This document shows positions 54,594 to 62,541 of a DNA stretch of 64,000 bases, piece by piece. The position numbers and the translations under genes were made by a program. This stretch comes from Dinoroseobacter sp. Lineage in GTDB: Bacteria > Pseudomonadota > Alphaproteobacteria > Rhodobacterales > Rhodobacteraceae. The DNA is taken from contig JAEPNN010000003.1 of the NCBI GenBank assembly GCA_017643385.1, positions 1-64,000 of the forward strand. Reading direction: 5' to 3'. The notes beneath the pieces were generated by a model, which was not told where the DNA came from, did no database searches, and was given only the letters and a program-made list of their open reading frames with translations. Position 1 is the stretch's first letter, and every line of letters begins with the position of its first letter.

Positions 54594-55484
54594 ATGAATT
54601 TTAATGGAGCAGGCGATGGAGCCTCAGATGGGGCCAGTGATGGCGCAAGTGACGGCGCATCCCGTCGCCGCGGCTCGTTTATTTCAGCTGGCAGCGGCAT
54701 TTCTCTGCCCGTCGCCATACCGCTGGATCCGGACGGGCGTGAACTGCTGGGTCTGAAAGGAGGCTTCGAAGAGAACGATGTAGCCCCCGGGCTTTGGGCG
54801 CGCAACAAAATCCTAACGCTGATCCGTAAACCCCCATTTAACAATTTTGACTTTGCCTTCGGTGGAAAAATCGATGACCCGGCCACGATCAAACTGCCGC
54901 AAGTTGAAGAGTTCAAGCATGCTCTGGATCGCCGCCAGCTAAATTTGACGGATTTCGGCGCAGAAATCGCAGATCAAGCCGGCAGCTTTGATCACTACTA
55001 CCATCACATTTTATCAATCACGCCCCGCACCCATCCCAATACCGCGCGTCTGATTGCGCTTGGGATGCACATGGCGAGCCTCGTGGGCATGCATTTCAAA
55101 CTCAAATATATGCGGGCGAGACCCGCGCAAGTGCATCCTGGCATGATGCCCATGTTACCAACGCCTGCGCATCCCTCTTACCCCAGCAACCATGCAACAC
55201 AGGCCGTGACAGTGTCGGATTTGCTTAAAGCTCTTCTGGATGAAGTAGGCATTGGCACCCAGTTCGCGCTTTACCTTGATGAGTTAGCGGAACGCATTGC
55301 AATCAATCGCGAACGGGCGGGCTTGCACTATCGCTCCGACAGTGAAGCGGGCGAAGTCCTCGGACGTGAAATTGCAAAAAAGTTGCTTGAAGATACGGAC
55401 GTTCAACAAATCATTGCAAACGCGAAAACGGAACTCGCAAACCGTGTGCCGCATACCGGCACACCACTCGGCGTGAAGTTGTGA
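54594..55484 (+). CDS. Small vanadium haloperoxidase/PAP2-fold protein
   Basis: A 296-residue protein after a strong AGGGAGAGAG signal. The N-terminus has four DGAS repeats (residues 8-23) and an Arg-rich break, not a typical signal peptide. All three motifs of the vanadate/phosphate pocket are present: Lys169-x6-Arg176-Pro (KLKYMRARP), PSNHATQ with His200 (the Gly of PSGH replaced by Asn), and Arg239-x5-His245 (NRERAGLHY) with Asp249. It may be a haloperoxidase or an acid phosphatase; the pocket cannot decide. It is the first of the cluster and lies 10 bp before the peptidase gene. Confidence 0.85.
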   Translation: MNFNGAGDGASDGASDGASDGASRRRGSFISAGSGISLPVAIPLDPDGRELLGLKGGFEENDVAPGLWARNKILTLIRKPPFNNFDFAFGGKIDDPATIKLPQVEEFKHALDRRQLNLTDFGAEIADQAGSFDHYYHHILSITPRTHPNTARLIALGMHMASLVGMHFKLKYMRARPAQVHPGMMPMLPTPAHPSYPSNHATQAVTVSDLLKALLDEVGIGTQFALYLDELAERIAINRERAGLHYRSDSEAGEVLGREIAKKLLEDTDVQQIIANAKTELANRVPHTGTPLGVKL

Positions 55485-55494
55485 GGCCGGGACA

Positions 55495-56595
55495 GTGACG
55501 AACCTACGTCAAAGAAGAGCCCTAGGGGCCGCGACACCGGAAAAATTTAACTTAAGTGTCGCAACCTTGTCGCGCAGTCGTGTGTTCTCGGAGAGTTTGG
55601 AAGGCCAACCGTTCACGTTTCAGGCGCGGTTACCGGCTCCCGAGTTTATGCCTTTTGGTCTCGAAAACCTTGAGGGCCTTGAAGAGGACGTCACAGGCCT
55701 TTTTGAGAAGAATGCTGACCAGCTCCTCAAATTAGCCGTTGCGGTTGAAGAGCAGCAAGGATGGCATGTGAGGGACCAGGGTGGGAGAAGCACATGCAAT
55801 GCCTTTGCCGTTGTCGCTGCCGAGGAACTTTTTGAAGCGAACCGGACCTTTGGCGCTGGCAGCGTACCAAAAACACCGCCGATGAAAACATTTTCGGAGG
55901 ATTTTTTGTACACCGCGATTGTTGGCGAAGATTTGCCCATACATGCTATGGGCAGTGCTCAGAAAATCGCGGAAGACGGCAGCACCTTTCTGGAGCAAGC
56001 TGTCAAGGCAGTTCAAAATACCGGCCTTTATGAAGGATCGCCCTCGGACTACCACGACAGTCCAAGGCACGCGCGCAACTATGAACGCCCGCTAAGCGAA
56101 GCGACCGGACCTAGCACAAAGACCGGCGGCTATGTTCATGAAATCGATACCAGCCATGCTTCGGGTTCAGCAATAAGTAGACCTAGCCGGCCCTTCCCGA
56201 TTAGTGGTCGTTCGGTTTCGTCTCTGTTTTTAGAGGCGCTGAATAAGGGGGTTCCCGTGGTGGCATCTTTTGCGATTGCTGAGGACCCCGGAGATGCCGC
56301 TTGGTTCGGTCACCGAGCGCGATTGGATGGCCATGTGCTTTACCCGGCGCTAGAGGTTTCAACCGACTTGGGAATTCAGGGTGGCCACACAGTCTGTATC
56401 GTTGGTTATCTTAGAGGTGGGCGATACGGCGCCGGGTCTTTTGTGTTTCGCAATAGCTATGGCCCTGATATTTTTGGCGGGGCGCCGTATTTGAATGCCA
56501 AAGACGATGACTTTATTTTGCCTCGCGGCTATGGATACATATCCATCGACGATGTGGACCGGTATTGCTGGGAATTTATGTACAAAGCCTCTTAA
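55495..56595 (+). CDS. Papain-like (C1A) cysteine peptidase
   Basis: A 366-residue protein from GTG. The catalytic set is complete: oxyanion Gln95 and nucleophile Cys101 in RDQGGRSTCNAFA, His298 in GGHTVCIVGY, and Asn320 in FVFRNSYG, then PRGYGYISIDD. Papain family members usually carry a signal and propeptide; here about 90 residues precede the catalytic domain and no signal peptide is seen. It is 10 bp downstream of the small haloperoxidase-like gene and followed by a terminator, so the two form one unit. It could mature or degrade a haloperoxidase partner, which is inference. Confidence 0.9.
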   Translation: MTNLRQRRALGAATPEKFNLSVATLSRSRVFSESLEGQPFTFQARLPAPEFMPFGLENLEGLEEDVTGLFEKNADQLLKLAVAVEEQQGWHVRDQGGRSTCNAFAVVAAEELFEANRTFGAGSVPKTPPMKTFSEDFLYTAIVGEDLPIHAMGSAQKIAEDGSTFLEQAVKAVQNTGLYEGSPSDYHDSPRHARNYERPLSEATGPSTKTGGYVHEIDTSHASGSAISRPSRPFPISGRSVSSLFLEALNKGVPVVASFAIAEDPGDAAWFGHRARLDGHVLYPALEVSTDLGIQGGHTVCIVGYLRGGRYGAGSFVFRNSYGPDIFGGAPYLNAKDDDFILPRGYGYISIDDVDRYCWEFMYKAS

Positions 56596-56631
56596 CCAGT
56601 CACAATCCATGTTTGAAATTGATCAAGAGAG

Positions 56632-56653
56632 CGGGCCCTTGCGGTCCGTTTTT
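56632..56653 (+). terminator. Terminator after the peptidase gene
   Basis: CGGGCC (56632-56637) pairs with GGTCCG (56643-56648) with one G-T pair, followed by TTTTT. A second hairpin, GACCAG/CTGGTC (56663-56679), follows without a T run. This separates the first unit from the large haloperoxidase gene. Confidence 0.7.
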
Positions 56654-56703
56654 CATGTTTGGGACCAGTTTTTCTGGTCACCTTTACTGGCCCTTTGCAT
56701 GTG

Positions 56704-56746
56704 TTTTACGCCGCTTTGATCGTCATTTTACGCTCTCCTTTTACGC
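56704..56746 (+). promoter_or_regulatory. Three TTTTACGC direct repeats before the large haloperoxidase
   Basis: TTTTACGC occurs exactly at 56704-56711, 56726-56733 and 56739-56746, so two spacings are 22 and 13 bp. They lie between a terminator and the haloperoxidase start, where a promoter is needed. A near match TTTTACAC lies before the small haloperoxidase gene. Candidate operators for the cluster's SARP-like regulator. Confidence 0.45.
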
Positions 56747-56820
56747 ACAGTCCCATCGCGCCCTGCGTGCGGCCAAATGAACGCAGCCGTCACGGCGCGT
56801 CAGACAATGGGAGAAGAGAG

Positions 56821-58878
56821 ATGAAGACACCAGATACCGACCGCGATCCGCTGAACGTGCGGATTGATGCAGCTAAACTGTCGACTGATGGGGTTTGGCC
56901 CGATCAAATACCCAATCGCGATGAGATCTCGCCGTATCCTTTCAGCTTTACAAAGGGACTGCCTCACGAGCGCAATGGCCTTTTGAGCGATCCGGCTGAT
57001 TTTGAAGACTTTGCTGACGGGACCCTCGTTCATGATCCCAACCCGTTCGCCGAGGCGGTGCCCTATCGTGGCGAGTTCCCAGGGGCCGATCTGTCTGGCC
57101 TTGAAGAAGAACTGGATCACTATCGGCGCTGGGAAAGCCCTACCGCGGGGCATGCTTATGTCTTAGAAGGGCCGGACCCGTTTCAGGTCACCATGCCACC
57201 AGCGCCCAAAGTAGGCTCAGCAGAGTTCGGCGCCGAGATGGCAGAAGTTTACCAAATGGCGCTTAGCCGGGATTGGGGCGTTGCGGCATTTATGGATGCA
57301 AGCCTAGTTGCTGAGTTGAAAAAAACCGACGGAGAACAGATATCTAACGCGTGCCAAACACGGATCGAGCGTGACAACAACCGCGTGAGCAAGGCCGCTG
57401 AGCGGCTGAGTAACATGCGGTGGTTTACAGGAGAAGCAGATGATTTGCAGCCCCAAGCGATCAAGGATCGCCGCCGTCATGGTATCCAGCAGACTCCCGC
57501 CAATCTGTTTCGCGGCACCGGTGAGGATGGCTGGGCTACACCGTTCCTATCACAGTTCATGGTCATGGGGTCCGGAGGCAAAGCTCGGGATTTGAGCAAA
57601 CGCGCCGAAGGCTTTGTTCAGTTTGGTGCACAGCGTATCCCACAACAAGTACGTGTGGCACGTCCTGAGATGGATTACATGACAGGCTGGAATGATTGGC
57701 TGAATGTGCAAAACGGTTTGAATGCAAGGGGGGCGCAAGATGCTTTGAACCCCGATGCTGAATTTGTGCCGGGAGCTTATCGCCCGATCGCTCGGATGCG
57801 CGACTTGGCGACTTATGTGCACGACGATGCGCTCTATCAGGCGTATCTTAATGCTGCGCTCATTCTTCTCGATGAGGGGTATGCCAGCGATGCGAATGTT
57901 CCCTATCACGGTGGGGCGCTGCATAAGTTCCCGTTCCCCGATGCCATGCCGGGTGACACGAACCGCACACCATTTGCCCTGTTCGGGGCCCCTCATCTGC
58001 TGACCTTGGTGACGGAAGTCTCCAGTCGCGCACTCAAAGCCGTGCGGTTGCAGAAATTTTCGATCCACCGGCGTTTGCGTCCGGAAGCGGCGGGTGCTTT
58101 GTTCCACACCGTCTATTCAGGCTACGAGCCCAATTGGGACGATGCAGCCAGCAGCGCATTCGATACAACGGGCCAAACAACCTCAGCTAAAGCCCGGCGT
58201 TTGCTAGCCAGTACCGTTGCGCGCTATACCTTTCCACAAAACGAGGACATGGATGGTACAGAGCCTGTACTGGAACAAATTCTGACTGACGTTCGTTTGC
58301 ACAACGAAACGCAGAACAAAGGCGCATTAAAGAACTCATGGCTCTTGCCCATGGCATTTCCAGAAGGCTCTCCGATGCATCCAGCCTATGGTGCCGGTCA
58401 TGCGACAGTGGCTGGGGCTTGTGTAACACTGCTCAAAGCGTTTTTTTCGATGCGCCACGAAGACGGCACACCGGTCTATTTGGTCAAGCCCGGTGACGCG
58501 GCCTTGGTGCCCGATTGCGGCACAGACCCGGCGGACAACACCATAGAACTGCTGGCAGTCAATATCGACAAAGGCCTCACTCTTGAGGGTGAGTTGAACA
58601 AACTCATGTGGAATATTTCAAACGGACGCAATGTCGCGGGTGTGCACTATTACACCGACTATATCGAGAGCGCCCTTTTGGGAGAGGCTATCACGATTGG
58701 TATCCTGCGTGAGCAGATGCTGGCCTATCACCCTGAAGAGCGTGTAAAAATGACCGTGCCTTTGCTCGTGCCGCGCACCCTTCCAGAGGCTTTGCTAAGT
58801 GGTCAAAACGAATTGACAACGAAGGACGTCGTTCGCGAAGTCGTCATTAATTCGGACGGCACCCTTTCGGCCACTTGA
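56821..58878 (+). CDS. Vanadium-dependent haloperoxidase (bromoperoxidase-like)
   Basis: A 685-residue enzyme after GGGAGAAGAGAG. Vanadate ligands align with the algal bromoperoxidase: Lys412 and Arg420 (QKFSIHRRLRPE, same 8-residue step), His520 and His527 (MHPAYGAGHATVAGA), and Arg603 and His609 (GRNVAGVHYYTDY). The Ser before Gly-His in algal enzymes is Ala525 here, a change seen in some bacterial relatives. No signal peptide is seen. By family knowledge it oxidises halides with hydrogen peroxide and halogenates organic substrates. The long N-terminal ~200 residues are less conserved. Two smaller genes follow in the same direction. Confidence 0.92.
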   Translation: MKTPDTDRDPLNVRIDAAKLSTDGVWPDQIPNRDEISPYPFSFTKGLPHERNGLLSDPADFEDFADGTLVHDPNPFAEAVPYRGEFPGADLSGLEEELDHYRRWESPTAGHAYVLEGPDPFQVTMPPAPKVGSAEFGAEMAEVYQMALSRDWGVAAFMDASLVAELKKTDGEQISNACQTRIERDNNRVSKAAERLSNMRWFTGEADDLQPQAIKDRRRHGIQQTPANLFRGTGEDGWATPFLSQFMVMGSGGKARDLSKRAEGFVQFGAQRIPQQVRVARPEMDYMTGWNDWLNVQNGLNARGAQDALNPDAEFVPGAYRPIARMRDLATYVHDDALYQAYLNAALILLDEGYASDANVPYHGGALHKFPFPDAMPGDTNRTPFALFGAPHLLTLVTEVSSRALKAVRLQKFSIHRRLRPEAAGALFHTVYSGYEPNWDDAASSAFDTTGQTTSAKARRLLASTVARYTFPQNEDMDGTEPVLEQILTDVRLHNETQNKGALKNSWLLPMAFPEGSPMHPAYGAGHATVAGACVTLLKAFFSMRHEDGTPVYLVKPGDAALVPDCGTDPADNTIELLAVNIDKGLTLEGELNKLMWNISNGRNVAGVHYYTDYIESALLGEAITIGILREQMLAYHPEERVKMTVPLLVPRTLPEALLSGQNELTTKDVVREVVINSDGTLSAT

Positions 58879-58886
58879 TCAAGGAT

Positions 58887-58908
58887 TGGCGCGTCAAACG
58901 GCGCGCCA
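58887..58908 (+). repeat. Hairpin between the haloperoxidase and membrane protein genes
   Basis: TGGCGCG (58887-58893) pairs with CGCGCCA (58902-58908) with an 8-base loop. No T run follows, so it is more likely an mRNA-stability or attenuation hairpin within one transcript than a terminator. Confidence 0.5.
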
Positions 58909-58957
58909 GACCCTTCAACTTTTACAACAACACAACTCAAAAAAGAGAGGCTTTTCC

Positions 58958-59467
58958 ATGCGAAATACTGCCACATCTGTCTTTGTTCTCTCCCCTATCT
59001 TGCTTGCAATGGGGCTTGAAGTTTGGGGCTCAAGTCAGCCCCTGCGGGTTTTAAACGGCGACTCTACCATCTTGGTAAGCCTGGCTAATATCTTGCTGGT
59101 CTTTCTTGTCCTCGCGACGTTTATCGAACGGGCCTGCGAGATATCTCTCTCGATTTTGACATCCCTCAGATTAGTTCCTGAGAAAATCGAAACCGAAACT
59201 CCAAGCGGTCCAAATGATCACACGCGCCGCCTTGTCGGGGCGGCCATCTGCTTTGTCTTTGCAATGATTATTGCCTTGGTGGGCGTGCGCCTTATCGAAA
59301 CGACGCTCACCCTCGCAACGCTGCCAGCAGATTACAAAGGTCCAGAACCATGGACGCTGACAGGGATCGGCCCGTCTTTTGTCGTATTTGATACGATCCT
59401 CACCGCGCTCATCCTGTCGGGTGGCTCCGAACAAATTCACAAGATTATCTCGTCTTTTAAGCAATGA
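58958..59467 (+). CDS. Three-helix membrane protein in the haloperoxidase cluster
   Basis: A 169-residue product after AAAAGAGAGG, the same type of Shine-Dalgarno as its neighbours. Helices lie at about 8-26 (SVFVLSPILLAMGLEVWG), 40-60 (SLANILLVFLVLATFIERA) and 92-118 (LVGAAICFVFAMIIALVGV); a further hydrophobic C-terminal part may be a fourth. No family was recognised. It may place or export the haloperoxidase products, which is a guess based only on position. Confidence 0.7.
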   Translation: MRNTATSVFVLSPILLAMGLEVWGSSQPLRVLNGDSTILVSLANILLVFLVLATFIERACEISLSILTSLRLVPEKIETETPSGPNDHTRRLVGAAICFVFAMIIALVGVRLIETTLTLATLPADYKGPEPWTLTGIGPSFVVFDTILTALILSGGSEQIHKIISSFKQ

Positions 59468-59554
59468 CCGATGTCAGGCGGGGCTTCGTTTTCCGCCAGG
59501 CCGGTCTGCTGCAGTCCCGATTGTCGATTCAACCAACCTTAGAAAGGAATTCTC

Positions 59555-59950
59555 ATGGTCATTATCAAAGGGACATTGAGTGGTCGGAATCGGTATCGTA
59601 CCGAAGGCAATTTTACGTTCTCGCAGCAATCTAACGGTAACATCCTGTTTGAGACAAGCGACGATTTTTTCTTCGGCAACGCCCAAGGCGGAGGAACTCC
59701 TGCTCCGGGTTTCGCATTGTGTAATGGTAATGTTGACGCCCTGACGAAGGAAGAGCTTGAGCGGATCGCGCGCCAAACGGATTTTTTTCGTATTGCAAAC
59801 TCTCCTGTCTCAGTCTCAGGAAAACAGATGCAACTGCTGCCCCGCGGCTTGGATTTAATTGCATTTGACACTCTTTTCTTGTGGTGTTTTGAGGTTCCTT
59901 TCCTTTTGGGTGTCAGTCTGTTTGAACCGGTTGCTCCATTGCGGAGCTAA
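59555..59950 (+). CDS. Small DM13-like domain protein, last gene of the cluster
   Basis: A 131-residue product after AGAAAGGA. The order GTLSGRNRYRTEGNFTFSQ, ETSDDFFFG, ALCNGN, then LPRGLDLIAFDTLFLWCFEV and a FLLGVSLFE end is like DM13 domains, whose conserved Cys sits in a W/xC segment and which bind redox cofactors in eukaryotes. The two Cys (ALCNG, LWCFE) are well placed for this. The match is by eye and moderate. No signal peptide. A redox role beside haloperoxidases would fit. Confidence 0.55.
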   Translation: MVIIKGTLSGRNRYRTEGNFTFSQQSNGNILFETSDDFFFGNAQGGGTPAPGFALCNGNVDALTKEELERIARQTDFFRIANSPVSVSGKQMQLLPRGLDLIAFDTLFLWCFEVPFLLGVSLFEPVAPLRS

Positions 59951-60111
59951 GAAGCTGAGGCTGTTATGCTTCCGTGCACGTAGCAAACAACTGCCTTAAA
60001 GTAAGGCTATCATGAGGCAGAACAAAACACGCTTTGTAGCTTTCAATGTCTGCTTTGTTCATCTCGTCAAGTTCTGGCCGCAGAGCAGCGAACGACCGCT
60101 CTCCACCCTTC

Positions 60112-61260
60112 CTACCGAAACCGATACCGACCGCTAGCTTTGGCAAAGCGCTCTTCGAGCGTCAATTTGTGAGCGTCGGAAACACCTCGCAGTTCATTGA
60201 TATGAAGCGTCACGAAGGTCCAGAATTCGTCGGCTTTGATGTCACTCGCGACGGCACGCGCGATCAAGTTGCCCAGGATGTTCTGATCGGTCATCCGCAT
60301 ATGTTCAGAGCGGTTCACATCTCTCACCTCTGAGGGGATAACACCGGACCGATAGTCCGAGAGGTTATTTTCGACTACACTGCGCAGCAACGCCCACAGT
60401 TCATGGTCCGGCCACCGAGCACGATTTCCGTCCGTTTGTGGTTCTGCATAGCGCATCTTCGTAAGGGACTCTTCGAAAACATCTCCGATCATTGCATCGA
60501 GGTCCTCGAAACTTTTTATAAGCCAACGCCGTCGCAAGCACTTCGACCCAACCCGGTTCTCAAACCGCCAAACTCTGCTTGTATTACGATCCTCAAGGTC
60601 GATTGGCGGAAGGCCGTCCCGCGCACGAGTTTCATTCCAGATTGTTAGCCAGCCCAATTTTTTCTTACTGAGCACTTCCGCCCGCTTGTCATAGATCACC
60701 ATTTGACGATTGCTGACATGACCGCAGGTGATCCCTGTCACTTCTGTGTTCGCGAAGAAGCGTTGGCTCGTGTCCTTTTCTCGAAACTCACGTTTCGTCG
60801 TCCGCGCTGGAAGAATGACTGCATCGACATCTGGTACAAACCAAGGCGCCAATATGTCGACAGCAAAATCCACACGTGAGATCCGCATCTGGTCAGGATG
60901 AAATCTTACTTCCAAAGATTCCATGGCTTGCAAGAAGTAAAGCCGCGCACCCTCAAGACCTTGGGTTGCCAAGTGGAAGGCTCGAAAGTCCACTGTCACG
61001 CTAGGACCCGGAATTGCACCTTCTTTAGGATCATGAAGGTAAAGCTCTGCACCATACTCACCTGTATGGAGTGAGAAAGCACGATTGCCTGTGTGGCGTA
61101 CCAGGAATTCCATTCCATTAATCTGGACTGGGATTGGCGATTTCAATTCTAGCGCCTGTTCTTTGGCTGACGCTAATGCTTCGCGGACGCTCGGGAAGAT
61201 CGGGGGATCAACACTGACCCTGAGGCCGTCGAAGCCTGCGTGGACAATATCTGCGTTCAT
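60112..61260 (-). CDS. Replication initiation-like protein (Rep_trans type)
   Basis: A 382-residue protein with blocks seen in plasmid/Tn916-type replication initiators: RISRVDFAVDILAPWFV, TGITCGHVSNRQMVIYDKRA, and VWRFENRVGSKCLRRRW. The YDK-x-E and Arg-Phe-Glu steps are typical. Such proteins nick the origin of rolling-circle replicons. A possible small overlapping frame runs on to 59964, but its start is poor. It may allow the excised element to replicate. An intact hairpin lies 30 bp upstream of its start. Confidence 0.7.
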   Translation of the reverse strand: MNADIVHAGFDGLRVSVDPPIFPSVREALASAKEQALELKSPIPVQINGMEFLVRHTGNRAFSLHTGEYGAELYLHDPKEGAIPGPSVTVDFRAFHLATQGLEGARLYFLQAMESLEVRFHPDQMRISRVDFAVDILAPWFVPDVDAVILPARTTKREFREKDTSQRFFANTEVTGITCGHVSNRQMVIYDKRAEVLSKKKLGWLTIWNETRARDGLPPIDLEDRNTSRVWRFENRVGSKCLRRRWLIKSFEDLDAMIGDVFEESLTKMRYAEPQTDGNRARWPDHELWALLRSVVENNLSDYRSGVIPSEVRDVNRSEHMRMTDQNILGNLIARAVASDIKADEFWTFVTLHINELRGVSDAHKLTLEERFAKASGRYRFR

Positions 61261-61289
61261 TTACGATGACCTACACATTCGTATTTATG

Positions 61290-61315
61290 GAGGGGGGTGT
61301 TACAAGACCCCCCTC
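61290..61315. repeat. Perfect 9-bp hairpin in the rep leader
   Basis: GAGGGGGGT (61290-61298) and ACCCCCCTC (61307-61315) flank the loop GTTACAAG. It lies upstream of the replication gene on the minus strand. It could be an attenuator, a terminator for the excisionase transcript, or an origin-associated stem. Confidence 0.55.
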
Positions 61316-61423
61316 TTTGCCAGCCATCGCCAACCCGCCCACCCACGCGGCGCGCCTGCCGCTTGAGAGCGGCGCGGCGCGTGCGTGGACGGCTTGCCTT
61401 GCGCCGGGGTGTATTGGAGAGGG

Positions 61424-61645
61424 TCATTGGGATGTGTGCGCCTTCCGACGCGTTTCGGCCCAAGCGATGACTTCAGAGCGGCGATATCGAACAGATCGCC
61501 CAAGCTTGTAGAAAGCGGGACCGGCTCCGGTAACACGCCATTTCTGGATCGTACGAACCGATTGGCAGAGCAGATCAGAGACCTGGCGTTCGTTTAGGAA
61601 TTCGACAAGCGGCGCGTTGGCCGGGACGGGTTTGGCATCGAGCAT
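61424..61645 (-). CDS. Excisionase-like helix-turn-helix protein
   Basis: A 73-residue protein with the MerR/AlpA-like fold of excisionases: FLNERQVSDLLCQSVRTIQ (recognition helix), WRVTGAGPAFYKLGRSVRY (wing) and RRSEVIAWAETRR. Located between the rep and integrase genes, as expected. It likely biases the integrase toward excision or regulates the module. Confidence 0.85.
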   Translation of the reverse strand: MLDAKPVPANAPLVEFLNERQVSDLLCQSVRTIQKWRVTGAGPAFYKLGRSVRYRRSEVIAWAETRRKAHTSQ

Positions 61646-61704
61646 CGGACTTCCCCATTGAAACGATTAATGGCGATAATCTACGCACCAATGAACTGGA
61701 CGAG

Positions 61705-62502
61705 CTAATTTATTCGTTTGCAAAATTCCTCAGCATCTTCGACGAGTTTATCCAAGTCGTTGATTCCGATACCAGTCTCTCGAACTTTTCGGGCAGCGTT
61801 CATGATCCGCGAGGCAGAGAGATTGTAGTCGACTAGTCGCGCAACATCTACGCAGAAGCGCGCGGCGTCAGAGTCGGCGTCATTTCCATGCCACGCCAGT
61901 GTGAAGTCGCGCTTGGCTATTTCTGTCCACACCAGAAAGCAAAACTGCATCAAACCGGTAGCGCTGTCGTCTTCTGGCCTCCCAGGCTTTCCCGCGCCTG
62001 ACCAGGTTAGAGCCGATTGGGCGCGGCTTTGTAGAAACGCCAGTTGAGAACGGATGTGATCGAGGTTCGACGCATCACTGGTTTCAAGCTCGATGGCATC
62101 TGTTGCAGCGGACGACCACGCTATACCGGCCGAAGCTTCAGCTATTTTGCCGATCGAGTGATTTCGGAACTCCCGCGCGACACCAGCTTCGTGCAGGACA
62201 CGGAATGTGTCTGGTGCAGCGCCATCAATCACTGACAGCAGTTTGGAGGTGGTCGATATGAGCTTGTCCAAATCCTTTCGACACGCTTTGTAGTCGATAT
62301 TTGCACGATCGGTTTCTTTCCAATACGCCTTGGCTGCTACTTCCAGCACACGCTGTACGAGCGGCGCGAACTCCTCTTGAATGTCATGTGCTTTGAGAAG
62401 CGCAGAAACTTGATCCGCTCTAATATGCTCAGCGTCATTTGAATGCCCCCCAATCCACATGCCGAGGAATTCGGTGGTTTGCCGCTGATGATCTTCCGAC
62501 AT
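61705..62502 (-). CDS. Hypothetical element protein
   Basis: A 265-residue, all-helical acidic protein with no recognised family. Notable parts are FLGMWIGGHSNDAEHIRADQ at the start, KDLDKLISTTSKLL in the middle, and LMQFCFLVWTEIAKRDFTL toward the end. It lies between the excisionase-like and integrase genes in the same direction, so it may take part in element maintenance. No catalytic motif is visible. Confidence 0.65.
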   Translation of the reverse strand: MSEDHQRQTTEFLGMWIGGHSNDAEHIRADQVSALLKAHDIQEEFAPLVQRVLEVAAKAYWKETDRANIDYKACRKDLDKLISTTSKLLSVIDGAAPDTFRVLHEAGVAREFRNHSIGKIAEASAGIAWSSAATDAIELETSDASNLDHIRSQLAFLQSRAQSALTWSGAGKPGRPEDDSATGLMQFCFLVWTEIAKRDFTLAWHGNDADSDAARFCVDVARLVDYNLSASRIMNAARKVRETGIGINDLDKLVEDAEEFCKRIN

Positions 62503-62541
62503 CTCGTATTCCCTTCGTTTTGAGTATCCCCTCAGACCCAG

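Noticed and set aside
59964-60146. Small minus-strand frame overlapping the end of the rep gene
   Set aside because: It starts at TTG without a ribosome-binding site. It could mark a frameshift in rep, but that would need homologue comparison.
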